Shown: in pieces, positions 24,901-39,685 of the stretch
How positions within the stretch are numbered: the first letter of the stretch is position 1
How the letters are laid out: each line of letters starts with the position of its first letter
NCBI RefSeq assembly: GCF_910591885.1
Contig: NW_025963561.1
Location: forward strand, 1,612,001 to 1,676,000
Source of the DNA: Bombus terrestris
Lineage: Eukaryota > Arthropoda > Insecta > Hymenoptera > Apidae
Direction of reading: 5' to 3'
Length of the DNA: 64,000 nucleotides
Translations under genes and position numbers: made by a program
The notes under the pieces: model-generated
The model's input: only the letters and a program-made list of their open reading frames with translations
Database searches by the model: none
What the model was told of the DNA's origin: nothing

Positions 24901-27900
24901 TTATAGGTCCTATAGTGATGGAATATAACGTTATACATTATAACGTAATAGTATATAACGTTATACGTCATAACGTAATAGTATATAACGTTATACGTCA
25001 TATAGTGATGCAATATATCGTTATACGTCATATAATGATGCGATATAACGTTATAGGTCCTATAGTGATGGAATATAACGTTATACATTATAACGTAATA
25101 GTATATAACAATATACGTCATAACGTAATAGTACATAACGTTATACGTCATAACGTAATAGCATATAACGTTATACGTTATAACGTAATAGTATATAACG
25201 TTATACGTAATAACGTAATAGTATATAACGTTATACGTCATATAGTGGTTGCAATATAACGTTATAGGTCCTATAGTGATGGAATATAACGTTATACGTT
25301 ATAACGTAATAGTATATAACGTTTTACGTCATAACGTAATAGTATATAAAGTTATACGACATAACGTAATAGAATATAACGTTATAGGTTATAACGTAAT
25401 AGTATATAACGTTATACCTCATATTGTGATGCGATATAACTTTATACGTTATAACATAATTGTATATAACGTGATACGTCATATAGTGGTGCAATATATC
25501 GTTATACGTCATATAATGATGCGATATAACGTTATACCATATAACCTAATAGTAAATAACGTTATACGACATAACGTAATAGAATATAACGTTATAGGTT
25601 ATAACGTAATAGTATATAACGTTATACCTCATATTGTGATGCGATATAACTTTATACGTTATAACATAATTGTATATAACGTGATACGTCATAACGTAAT
25701 AGTATATAACGTTATACGTCATATAGTGTTGCAATATATCGTTATACGCCCGAAAGAGAGGCAATAAAACGTCATACGTCATATAGTGATGCGATATAAC
25801 ATTATACGTAATTACGTAATAGTATATAACGTTATACGCCATATTGTGATGCAATATATCGTTATACGTCATATAATGATGCGATATAACGTTATACCAT
25901 ATAACCTAATAGTAAACAACGTTATACGACATAACGTAATAGAATATAACGTTATAGGTTATAACGTAATAGTATATAACGTTTTACTTCGTAACGTAAT
26001 AGTATATAACGTTATACGACATAACGTAATAGTATATAACGTTATAGGTCATATAGTGGTGCAATATAACGTTATAGGTCTCATAGTGTTGGAATATAAC
26101 GTTATACATTATAACGTAATAGTATATAACGCTATACGTCATATAGTGGTGCACTATAACGTTATAGGTCCTACAGTGATGGAATATAACGTTATACGTC
26201 ATAACGTAATGGTATATAACGTTATGCATCATATAGTAATGCAACATAACGCTAAACGTTATAACGTAATAGTATAAAACATCGTACGTCATATAGTGAT
26301 GCGATATAACGTTATACGTAATAACGTAATAGAATATAACGTTTTACGTCATAACGTAATAGTATATAACGTTCTACGTCATATAGTGGTGCAATGTAAC
26401 GTTATAGGTCCTATAGTGATGGAATATAACGTTACACATTATAACGTAATAGTAAATAACGTTATACGTTATAACGTAATAGTATATAACGTTATACGTC
26501 ATATAGTGATGCAATATATCGTTATACGTCATATAGTGATGCGATATAATGTTATACCATATAACCTAATAGTATATAACGTTATACGACATAACGTAAT
26601 AGAATATAACGTTATAGGTTATAACGTAATAGTATATAACGTTATACGTCATATAGTGATGCAATATATCGTTATACGTCATATAGTGAGGAGATTAAAC
26701 GTTATAGGCCCTATAGTGATGGAATATAACGTTATACATTCTGACGTAATAGCATATAACGTTATATGTCATAACGTAATAGTATATAACCTTATACATC
26801 ATATAGTGATGCAATATAACGTTAAACGTCATAACGTAATAGAATATAACGTTATACGTCATATAGTGATGCAATATATCGTTATACGTCATATAGTGAT
26901 GCAATATAATGTTATACCTCATATTGTGATGCGATATAATTTTATACGTTATAACATAATTGTATACAACGCGATACGTCATAACGTAATAGTATATAAC
27001 GTTATACGTCATACAGTGATGCAATATATTGTTATACGACCGAAAGAGAGGCAATAAAACGTAGTACGTCATATAGTGATGCGATATAACGTTATACGTC
27101 ATAACGTAATAGTATAAAACATCGTACGTCATATAGTGATGCGATATAACGTTAAACGTAATAACGTAATGGTATATGCCGCTATTCGTCATATAGTGGT
27201 GCACTATAACGTTGTAGGTCCTACAGTGATGGAATATAATGTTATACATTATAACGTAATAGTATATAACGTTATACGACATAACGTAATAGTATACAGC
27301 GTTATACGTCATAACGTAATAGTATATAACGTTATACGTCATATAGTGGTGCAATATAACGTTATAGGTCTTATAGTGATGGCATATAACGTTATACATT
27401 ATAACGTAATAGAATATAACGTTATACGTCATAACGTAATAGTATATAACGTTATACGTCATAACGTAATAGTATATAACGTTATGCATCATATAGTAAT
27501 GCAATATAACGGTAAACGTTATAACGTAATAGTATAAAACATCGCACGTCATATAGTGATGCGATATATCGTTATACGTAATAACGTAATGGTATATAAC
27601 GCTATACGTCATATAGTGGTGCACTATATCGTTATAAGTCCTACAGTGATGGAATATAACGTTATACATTATGACGTAATAGTATATAACGTTATACGCC
27701 ATATAGTGATGCAATATGTCGTTATACGTCCTATAGTTATGCAATACAAAGTTATACCTTGTAACCTAATAGTATATGACGTTATACCTTATAATGTAAT
27801 AGTATATAACGTTATACGTCATATAGTGATGCAATATATCGTTATACGTCATATAGTGATGCGATATAACGTTATAGGTCCTATAGTGATGGAATATAAC

Positions 27901-27950
27901 GTTATAGTATTAAACGTAATAATACATAACGTTATACGTCATAACGTAAT
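21995..27950 (+). repeat. 6,061-bp higher-order repeat, copy 2
   Basis: Positions from about 15,930 to 21,108 recur here at an offset of 6,061, including the whole 1,620-bp pair (21,995-23,614 and 23,615-25,234), the 1-bp insertion (25,249) and the GCCCGAAAG form of the purine-rich marker (25,746 against 19,685). After 27,169 the offset becomes 6,211 because copy 1 lacks five monomers. Matching ends near 27,950 (21,740 in copy 1). Only scattered substitutions separate the copies by eye. Confidence 0.87.
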
Positions 27951-30515
27951 ACTATATAACGTTATACCTCATATTGTGATCCGATATAACTTTATACGTT
28001 ATAACATAATTGTATATAACGTGATACGTCATATAGTGGTGCAATATATCGTTATACGTCATATAATGATGCGATATAACGTTATACCATATAACCTAAT
28101 AGTAAATAACGTTATACGACATAGCGTAATAGAATATAACGTTATAGGTTATAACGTAATAGTATATAACGTTATACCTCATATTGTGATGCGATATAAC
28201 TTTATACGTTATAACATAATTGTATATAACGTGATACGTCATAACGTAATAGTATATAACGTTATACGTCATATAGTGTTGCAATATATCGTTATACGAC
28301 CGAAAGAGAGGCAATAAAACGTCATACGTCATATAGTGATGCGATATAACATTATACGTAATTACGTAATAGTATATAACGTTATACGCCATATTGTGAT
28401 GCAATATATCGTTATACGTCATATAATGATGCGATATAACGTTATACCATATAACCTAATAGTAAATAACGTTATACGACATAACGTAATAGAATATAAC
28501 GTTATAGGTTATAACGTAATAGTATATAACGTTATACCTCATATTGTGATGCGATATAACTTTATACATTATAACGTAATAGTATATAACGTTATACGTC
28601 ATAACGTAATAGTATATAACGTTATACGTCATAACGTAATAGTATATAACGTTATGCATCATATAGTAATGCAATATAACGGTAAACGTTATAACGTAAT
28701 AGTATAAAACATCGCTCGTCATATAGTGTTGCGATATAACGTTATACGTAATAACGTAATGGTATATAACGCTATACGTCATATAGTGGTGCACTATAAC
28801 GTTATAGGTCCTACAGTGATGGAATATAACGTTATACATTATAACGTAATATTATATAACGTTATACGCCATATAGTGATGCAATATGTCGTTATACGTC
28901 CTATAGTTATGCAATACAAAGTTATACCTTGTAATCTAATAGTATATGACGTTATACCTTACACTGTAATAGTATATAACGTTATACGTCATATAGTGAT
29001 GCAATATATCGTTATACGTCATATAGTGATGCGATATAACGTTATAGGTCCTATAGTGATGGAATATAACGTTATACGTTCTGACGTAATAGCATATAAC
29101 GTTATACGTCATAACGTAATAGTATATAACGTTAGACGTCATAACGTAATAATATATAACGTTATACGTCATATAGTGATGCAATATAACGATATACGTC
29201 CTATAGAGATGTAATATAACGTTATACATTATAACGTAATAGTATATAACGTTATACGTCGTAACGTAATAGTATATAACGTTATACGACATAACTTAAT
29301 AGTATATAACGTTATAGGTCATATAGTGGTGCAATATAACGTTATAGGTCTCATAGTGATGGAATATAACGTTATACATTATAACGTAATAGTATACAAC
29401 GTTATACGTCATATAGTGGTGCAATATAACGTTATAGGTCCTATAGTGATGGAATATAACGTTATACATTATAACGTAATAGTATATAACGTTATACGTC
29501 ATAACGTAATAGTATATAACGTTATACGTCATATAGTGATGCAATATATCGTTATACGTCATATAGTGATGCGATATAACGTTATAGGTCCTATAGTGAT
29601 GGAATATAACGTTATACATTATAACGTAATAGTATATAACAATATACGTCATAACGTAATAGTACATAACGTTATACGTCATAACGTAATAGTATATAAC
29701 GTTATACGTAATAACGTAATAGTATATAACGTTATACGTCATAACGTAATAGTATATAACGTTATACGTCATAACGTAATAGTATATAAAGTTATACGAC
29801 ATAACGTAATAGAATATAACGTTATAGGTTATAACGTAATACTATATAACGTTATACCTCATATTGTGATCCGATATAACTTTATACGTTATAACATAAT
29901 TGTATATAACGTGATACGTCATATAGTGGTGCAATATATCGTTATACGTCATATAATGATGCGATATAACGTTATACCATATAACCTAATAGTAAATAAC
30001 GTTATACGACATAGCGTAATAGAATATAACGTTATAGGTTATAACGTAATAGTATATAACGTTATACCTCATATTGTGATGCGATATAACTTTATACGTT
30101 ATAACATAATTGTATATAACGTGATACGTCATAACGTAATAGTATATAACGTTATACGTCATATAGTGTTGCAATATATCGTTATACGACCGAAAGAGAG
30201 GCAATAAAACGTCATACGTCATATAGTGATGCGATATAACATTATACGTAATTACGTAATAGTATATAACGTTATACGCCATATTGTGATGCAATATATC
30301 GTTATACGTCATATAATGATGCGATATAACGTTATACCATATAACCTAATAGTAAATAACGTTATACGACATAACGTAATAGAATATAACGTTATAGGTT
30401 ATAACGTAATAGTATATAACGTTATACCTCATATTGTGATGCGATATAACTTTATACATTATAACGTAATAGTATATAACGTTATACGTCATAACGTAAT
30501 AGTATATAACGTTAT
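27940..30515 (+). repeat. 1,890-bp duplication (one full copy plus a partial copy)
   Basis: The segment beginning CGTAATACTATATAACG at about 27,945 recurs at about 29,835 (offset 1,890, 63 monomers). The match lasts about 680 bp, through the purine-rich markers at 28,296 and 30,186, until the copies diverge near 28,625 and 30,515. The interval between them holds the rare CCTATAGAGATGTAATAT monomer at about 29,200 and ordinary monomers. Confidence 0.75.
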
Positions 30516-33500
30516 GCATCATATAGTAATGCAACATAACGCTAAACGTTATAACGTAATAGTATAAAACATCGTACGTCATATAGTGATGCGATATAAC
30601 GTTATACGTAAAAACGTAATAGAATATAACGTTTTACGTCATAACGTAATAGTATATAACGTTCTACGTCATATAGTGGTGCAATGTAACGTTATAGGTC
30701 CTATAGTGATGGAATATAACGTTATACATTATAACGTAATAGTAAATAACGTTATACGTTATAACGTAATAGTATATAACGTTATACGTCATATAGTGAT
30801 GCAATATATCGTTATACGTCATATAGTGATGCGATATAATGTTATACCATATAACCTAATAGTATATAACGTTATACGACATAAAGTAATAGAATATAAC
30901 GTTATAGGTTATAACGTAATAGTATATAACGTTATACGTCATATAGTGATGCAATATATCGTTATACGTCATATAGTGAGGAGATTAATCGTTATAGGCC
31001 CTATAGTGATGGAATATAACGTTATACATTCTGACGTAATAGCATATAACGTTATATGTCATAATGTAATAGTATATAACCTTATACATCATATAGTGAT
31101 GCAATATAACGTTAAACGTTATAACGTAATAGAATATAACGTTATACGTCATATAGTGATGCAATATATCGTTATACGTCATATAGTGATGCAATATAAT
31201 GTTATACCTCATATTGTGATGCGATATAATTTTATACGTTATAACATAATTGTATACAACGCGATACGTCATAACGTAATAGTATATAACGTTATACGTC
31301 ATACAGTGATGCAATATATTGTTATACGACCGAAAGAGAGGCAATAAAACGTTATACGTCATATAGTGATGCGATATAACGTTATACGTCATAACGTAAT
31401 AGTATAAAACATCGCACGTCATATAGTGATGCGATATAACGTTAAACGTAATAACGTAATGGTATATGCCGCTATTCGTCATATAGTGGTGCACTATAAC
31501 GTTGTAGGTCCTACAGTGATGGAATATAACGTTATACATTATAACGTAATAGTATATAACGTTATACGACATAACGTAATAGTATATAGCGTTATACGTC
31601 ATAACGTAATAATATATAACGTTATACGTCATATAGTGGTGCAATATAACGTTATAGGTCTTATAGTGATGGCATATAACGTTATACATTATAACGTAAT
31701 AGTATATAACGTTATACGTCATAACGTAATAGTATATAACGTTATACGTCATAACGTAATAGTATATAACGTTATACGTCATAACGTAATAGTATATAAC
31801 GTTATACGTCATAACGTAATAGTATATAACGTTATGCATCATATAGTAATGCAATATAACGGTAAACGTTATAACGTAATAGTATAAAACATCGCACGTC
31901 ATATAGTGATGCGATATATCGTTATACGTAATAACGTAATGGTATATAACGCTATACGTCATATAGTGGTGCACTATATCGTTATAAGTCCTACAGGGAT
32001 GGAATATAACGTTATACATTATGACGTAATAGTATATAACGTTATACGCCATATAGTGATGCAATATGTCGTTATACGTCCTATAGTTATGCAATACAAC
32101 GTTATACCTTGTAACCTAATAGTATATGACGTTATACCTTATAATGTAATAGTATATAACGTTATACGTCATATAGTGATGCAATATATCGTTATACGTC
32201 ATATAGTGATGCGATATAACGTTATAGGTCCTATAGTGATGGAATATAACGTTATAGTATATAACGTAATAGTACATAACGTTATACGTCATAACGTAAT
32301 AGTATATAACGTTATACGTCATAACGGAGTAGTATATAACGTTATACGTCATATAGTGGTGCAATATAAAGTTATAGGTCTTATAGTGACGGCATATAAC
32401 GTTATACATTATAACGTAATAGTATATAACGTTATACGTCATAACGTAATAGTATATAAAGTTATACGACATAACGTAATAGAATATAACGTTATAGGTT
32501 ATAACGTAATAGTATATAACGTTATACCTCATATTGTGATCCGATATAACTTTATACGTTATAACATAATTGTATATAACGTGATACGTCATATAGTGGT
32601 GCAATATATCGTTATACGTCATATAATGGTGCGATATAACGTTATACCATATAACCTAATAGTAAATAACGTTATACGACATAGCGTAATAGAATATAAC
32701 GTTATAGGTTATAACGTAATAGTATATAACGTTATACCTCATATTGTGATGCGTATATAACTTTATACGTTATAACAAAATTGTATATAACGTGATACGT
32801 CATAACGTAATAGTATATAACGTTGTACGTCATATAGTGTTGCAATATATCGTTATACGACCGAAAGAGAGGCAATAAAACGTCATACGTCATATAGTGA
32901 TGCGATATAACATTATACGTAATTACGTAATAGTATATAACGTTATACGCCATATTGTGATGCAATATATCGTTATACGTCATATAATGATGCGATATAA
33001 CGTTATACCATATAACCTAATAGTAAATAACGTTATACGACATAACGTAATAGAATATAACGTTATAGGTTATAACGTAATAGTATATAACGTTATACCT
33101 CATATTGTGATGCGATATAACTTTATACATTATAACGTAATAGTATATAACGTTATACGTCATAACGTAATAGTATATAACGTTATGCATCATATAGTAA
33201 TGCAACATAACGCTAAACGTTATAACGTAATAGTATAAAACATCGTACGTCATATAGTGATGCGATATAACGTTATACGTAATAACGTAATAGAATATAA
33301 CGTTTTACGTCATAACGTAATAGTATATAACGTTCTACGTCATATAGTGGTGCAATGTAACGTTATAGGTCCTATAGTGATGGAATATAACGTTATACAT
33401 TATAACGTAATAGTAAATAACGTTATACGTTATAACGTAATAGTATATAACGTTATACGTCATATAGTGATGCAATATATCGTTATACGTCATATAGTGA

Positions 33501-35700
33501 TGCGATATAATGTTATACCATATAACCTAATAGTATATAACGTTATACGACATAACGTAATAGAATATAACGTTATAGGTTATAACGTAATAGTATATAA
33601 CGTTATACGTCATATAGTGATGCAATATATCGTTATACGTCATATAGTGAGGAGATTAATCGTTATAGGCCCTACAGTGATGGAATATAACGTTATACAT
33701 TCTGACGTAATAGCATATAACGTTATATGTCATAATGTAATAGTATATAACCTTATACATCATATAGTGATGCAATATAACGTTAAACGTTATAACGTAA
33801 TAGAATATAACGTTATACGTCATATAGTGATGCAATATAATGTTATACCTCATATTGTGATGCGATATAATTTTATACGTTATAACATAATTGTATACAA
33901 CGCGATACGTCATAACGTAATAGTATATAACGTTATACGTCATACAGTGATGCAATATATTGTTATACGACCGAAAGAGAGGCAATAAAACGTTATACGT
34001 CATATAGTGATGCGATATAACGTTATACGTCATAACGTAATAGTATAAAACATCGTACGTCATATAGTGATTCGATATAACGTTAAACGTAATAACGTAA
34101 TGGTATATGCCGCTATTCGTCATATAGTGGTGCACTATAACGTTGTAGGTCCTACAGTGATGGAATATAACGTTATACATTATAACGTAATAGTATATAA
34201 CGTTATACGACATAACGTAATAGTATATAGCGTTATACGTCATAACGTAATAGTATATAACGTTATACGTCATATAGTGGTGCAATATAACGTTATAGGT
34301 CTTCTAGTGATGGCATATAACGTTATACATTATAACGTAATAGTATACAACGTTATACGTCATATAGTGGTGCAATATAACGTTATAGGTCCTATAGTGA
34401 TGGAATATAACGTTGTACATTATAAAGTAATAGTATATAACGTTATACGTCATAACGTAATAGTATATAACGTTATACGTCATATAGTGATGCAATATAT
34501 CGTTATACGTCATATAGTGATGCGATATAACGTTATAGGTCCTATAGTGATGGAATATAACGTTATACATTATAACGTAATAGTATATAACAATATACGT
34601 CATAACGTAATAGTACATAACGTTATACGTCATAACGTAATAGTATATAACGTTATACGTAATAACGTAATAGTATATAACGTTATACGTAATAACGTAA
34701 TAGTATATAACGTTATACGTCATAACGTAATAGTATATAAGGTTATACGACATAACGTAATAGAATATAACGTTATAGGTTATAACGTAATAGTATATAA
34801 CGTTATACCTCATATTGTGATCCGATATAACTTTATACGTTATAACATAATTGTATATAACGTGATACGTCATATAGTGGTGCAATATATCGTTATACGT
34901 CATATAATGATGCGATATAACGTTATACCATATAACCTAATAGTAAATAACGTTATACGACATAGCGTAATAGAATATAACGTTATAGGTTATAACGTAA
35001 TAGTATATAACGTTATACCTCATATTGTGATGCGATATAACTTTATACGTTATAGCATAATTGTATATAACGTGATACGTCATAACGTAATAGTATATAA
35101 CGTTATACGTCATATAGTGATGCAATATATCGTTATACGTCATATAGTGAGGAGATTAATCGTTATAGGCCCTATAGTGATGGAATATAACGTTATACAT
35201 TCTGACGTAATAGCATATAACGTTATATGTCATAATGTAATAGTATATAACCTTATACATCATATAGTGATGCAATATAACGTTAAACGTTATAACGTAA
35301 TAGAATATAACGTTATACGTCATATAGTGATGCAATATATCGTTATACGTCATATAGTGATGCAATATAATGTTATACCTCATATTGTGATGCGATATAA
35401 TTTTATACGTTATAACATAATTGTATACAACGCGATACGTCATAACGTAATAGTATATAACGTTATACGTCATACAGTGATGCAATATATTGTTATACGA
35501 CCGAAAGAGAGGCAATAAAACGTTATACGTCATATAGTGATGCGATATAACGTTATACGTCATAACGTAATAGTATAAAACATCGTACGTCATATAGTGA
35601 TGCGATATAACGTTAAACGTAATAACGTAATGGTATATGCCGCTATTCGTCATATAGTGGTGCACTATAACGTTGTAGGTCCTACAGTGATGGAATATAA
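30226..35700 (+). repeat. 2,671-bp duplication and a 1,500/1,530-bp partial copy
   Basis: Positions from about 30,226 follow to about 32,897 and onward at an offset of 2,671. The offset drops to 2,641 after a one-monomer deletion at about 33,835. The GAGGAGATTAA block at 33,637 recurs again at 35,137. A 1-bp insertion at about 32,753 (GCGTATATAA for GCGATATAA) shifts register and is private to this place. Confidence 0.7.
32753..32754 (+). other. Private 1-bp insertion in a GTGATGCG monomer
   Basis: GTGATGCGTATATAAC replaces the usual GTGATGCGATATAAC, so one T is added. I see no other copy in the window. It has not been spread by duplication and is likely young. Confidence 0.8.
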
Positions 35701-37987
35701 CGTTATACATTATAACGTAATAGTATATAACGTTATACGACATAACGTAATAGTATATAGCGTTATACGTCATAACGTAATAGTATATAACGTTATACGT
35801 CATATAGTGGTGCAATATAACGTTATAGGTCTTATAGTGATGGCATATAACGTTATACATTATAACGTAATAGTATATAACGTTATACGTCATAACGTAA
35901 TAGTATATAACGTTATACGTCATAACGTAATAGTATATAACGTTATACGTCATAACGTAATAGTATATAACGTTATGCATCATATAGTAATGCAATATAA
36001 CGGTAAACGTTATAACGTAATAGTATAAAACATCGCACGTCATATAGTGATGCGATATATCGTTATACGTAATAACGTAATGGTATATAACGCTATACGT
36101 CATATAGTGGTGCACTATATCGTTATAAGTCCTACAGTGATGGAATATAACGTTATACATTATGACGTAATAGTATATAACGTTATACGCCATATAGTGA
36201 TGCAATATGTCGTTATACGTCCTATAGTTATGCAATACAACGTTATACCTTGTAACCTAATATTATATGACGTTATACCTTATAATGTAATAGTATATAA
36301 CGTTATACGTCATATAGTGATGCAATATATCGTTATACGTCATATAGTGATGCGATATAACGTTATAGGTCCTATAGTGATGGAATATAACGTTATAGTA
36401 TTAAACGTAATAATACATAACGTTATACGTCATAACGTAATAGTATATACCGTTATACGTCATATAGTGGTGCAATATAACGTTATAGGTCTCATAGTGA
36501 TGGAATATAACGTTATACATTATAACGTAATAGTATATAACGTTATACGTCGTAACGTAATAGTATATAACGTTATACGACATAACTTAATAGTATATAA
36601 CGTTATAGGTCATATAGTGGTGCAATATAACGTTATAGGTCTCATAGTGATGGAATATAACGTTATACATTATAACGTAATAGTATACAACGTTATACGT
36701 CATAACGTAATAGTATATAACGTTAGACGTCATAACGTAATAATATATAACGTTATACGTCATATAGTGGTGCAATATAACGTTATAGGTCCTATAGTGA
36801 TGGAATATAACGTTATACATTATAACGTAATAGTATATAACGTTATACGTCGTAACGTAATAGTATATAACGTTATACGTCGTAACGTAATAGTATATAA
36901 CGTTATACGACATAACTTAATAGTATATAACGTTATAGGTCATATAGTGGTGCAATATAACGTTATAGGTCTCATAGTGATGGAATATAACGTTATACAT
37001 TATAACGTAATAGTATATAACGTTATACGACATAACGTAATAGTATATAGCGTTATACGTCATAACGTAATAGTATATAACGTTATACGTCATATAGTGG
37101 TGCAATATAACGTTATAGGTCTTATAGTGATGGCATATAACGTTATACATTATAACGTAATAGTATATAACGTTATACGTCATAACGTAATAGTATATAA
37201 CGTTATACGTCATAACGTAATAGTATATAACGTTATACGTCATAACGTAATAGTATATAACGTTATGCATCATATAGTAATGCAATATAACGGTAAACGT
37301 TATAACGTAATAGTATAAAACATCGCACGTCATATAGTGATGCGATATATCGTTATACGTAATAACGTAATGGTATATAACGCTATACGTCATATAGTGG
37401 TGCACTATATCGTTATAAGTCCTACAGTGATGGAATATAACGTTATACATTATGACGTAATAGTATATAACGTTATACGCCATATAGTGATGCAATATGT
37501 CGTTATACGTCCTATAGTTATGCAATACAACGTTATACCTTGTAACCTAATATTATATGACGTTATACCTTATAATGTAATAGTATATAACGTTATACGT
37601 CATATAGTGATGCAATATATCGTTATACGTCATATAGTGATGCGATATAACGTTATAGGTCCTATAGTGATGGAATATAACGTTATAGTATTAAACGTAA
37701 TAATACATAACGTTATACGTCATAACGTAATAGTATATACCGTTATACGTCATATAGTGGTGCAATATAACGTTATAGGTCTCATAGTGATGGAATATAA
37801 CGTTATACATTATAACGTAATAGTATATAACGTTATACGTCGTAACGTAATAGTATATAACGTTATACGACATAACTTAATAGTATATAACGTTATAGGT
37901 CATATAGTGGTGCAATATAACGTTATAGGTCTCATAGTGATGGAATATAACGTTATACATTATAACGTAATAGTATACAACGTTATA
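35701..37987 (+). repeat. 1,290-bp tandem duplication
   Basis: Sequence from about 35,701 recurs from about 36,991 (43 monomers), including GACATAACGTAATAGTATATAG variants, the GCCATATAG cluster (36,187 and 37,477) and the rare CTAATATTATATG monomer (about 36,257 and 37,547). Divergence begins near 37,988. The copies are almost identical by eye. Confidence 0.8.
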
Positions 37988-38649
37988 CATTATAACGTAA
38001 TAGTATATAACGTTATATGTCATATAGTGGTGCAATATAACGTTATAGGTCTTATAGTGATGGAATATAACGTTATACATTATAACGTAATAGTATATAA
38101 CGTTATACGTCATAACGTAATAGTATATAACGTTATACGTCATAACGTAATAGTATATAACGTTATGCATCATATAGTAATGCAATATAACGGTAAACGT
38201 TATAACGTAATAGTATAAAACATCGCTCGTCATATAGTGATGCGATATAACGTTATACGTAATAACGTAATGGTATATAACGCTATACGTCATATAGTGG
38301 TGCACTATAACGTTATAGGTCCTACAGTGATGGAATATAACGTTATACATTATAACGTAATAGTATATAACGTTATACGCCATATAGTGATGCAATATGT
38401 CGTTATACGTCCTATAGTTATGCAATACAAAGTTATACCTTGTAATCTAATAGTATATGACGTTATACCTTACACTGTAATAGTATATAACGTTATACGT
38501 CATATAGTGATGCAATATACCGTTATACGTCATATAGTGATGCGATATAACGTTATAGGTCCTATAGTGATGGAATATAACGTTATACGTTCTGACGTAA
38601 TAGCATATAACGTTATACGTCATAACGTAATAGTATATAACGTTAGACG

Positions 38650-39685
38650 TCATAACGTAATAGTATATAACGTTATACGTCATATAGTGGTGCAATATAA
38701 CGTTATAGGTCCTATAGTGATGGAATATAACGTTATACATTATAACGTAATAGTATATAACGTTATACGTCGTAACGTAATAGTATATAACGTTATACGA
38801 CATAACTTAATAGTATATAACGTTATAGGTCATATAGTGGTGCAATATAACGTTATAGGTCTCATAGTGATGGAATATAACGTTATACATTATAACGTAA
38901 TAGTATACAACGTTATACGTCATATAGTGGTGCAATATAACGTTATAGGTCCTATAGTGATGGAATATAACGTTATACATTATAACGTAATAGTATATAA
39001 CGTTATACGTCATAACGTAATAGTATATAACGTTATACGTCATATAGTGATGCAATATATCGTTATACGTCATATAGTGATGCGATATAACGTTATAGGT
39101 CCTATAGTGATGGAATATAACGTTATACATTATAACGTAATAGTATATAACAATATACGTCATAACGTAATAGTATATAACGTTATACGTCATATAGTGG
39201 TGCAATATAACGTTATAGGTCCTATAGTGATGGAATATAACGTTATACATTATAACGTAATAGTATATAACGTTATACGTCGTAACGTAATAGTATATAA
39301 CGTTATACGACATAACTTAATAGTATATAACGTTATAGGTCATATAGTGGTGCAATATAACGTTATAGGTCTCATAGTGATGGAATATAACGTTATACAT
39401 TATAACGTAATAGTATACAACGTTATACGTCATATAGTGGTGCAATATAACGTTATAGGTCCTATAGTGATGGAATATAACGTTATACATTATAACGTAA
39501 TAGTATATAACGTTATACGTCATAACGTAATAGTATATAACGTTATACGTCATATAGTGATGCAATATATCGTTATACGTCATATAGTGATGCGATATAA
39601 CGTTATAGGTCCTATAGTGATGGAATATAACGTTATACATTATAACGTAATAGTATATAACAATATACGTCATAACGTAATAGTA
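38650..39685 (+). repeat. 510-bp tandem duplication
   Basis: 17 monomers from about 38,650-39,159 repeat at 39,160-39,669. Both copies end in the rare ATATAACAATATACGTC junction (about 39,148 and 39,658). The next monomer differs: GTATATAA after copy 1, GTACATAA after copy 2. The latter matches the presumed ancestral arrangement near 29,640 and 34,590. Confidence 0.75.
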
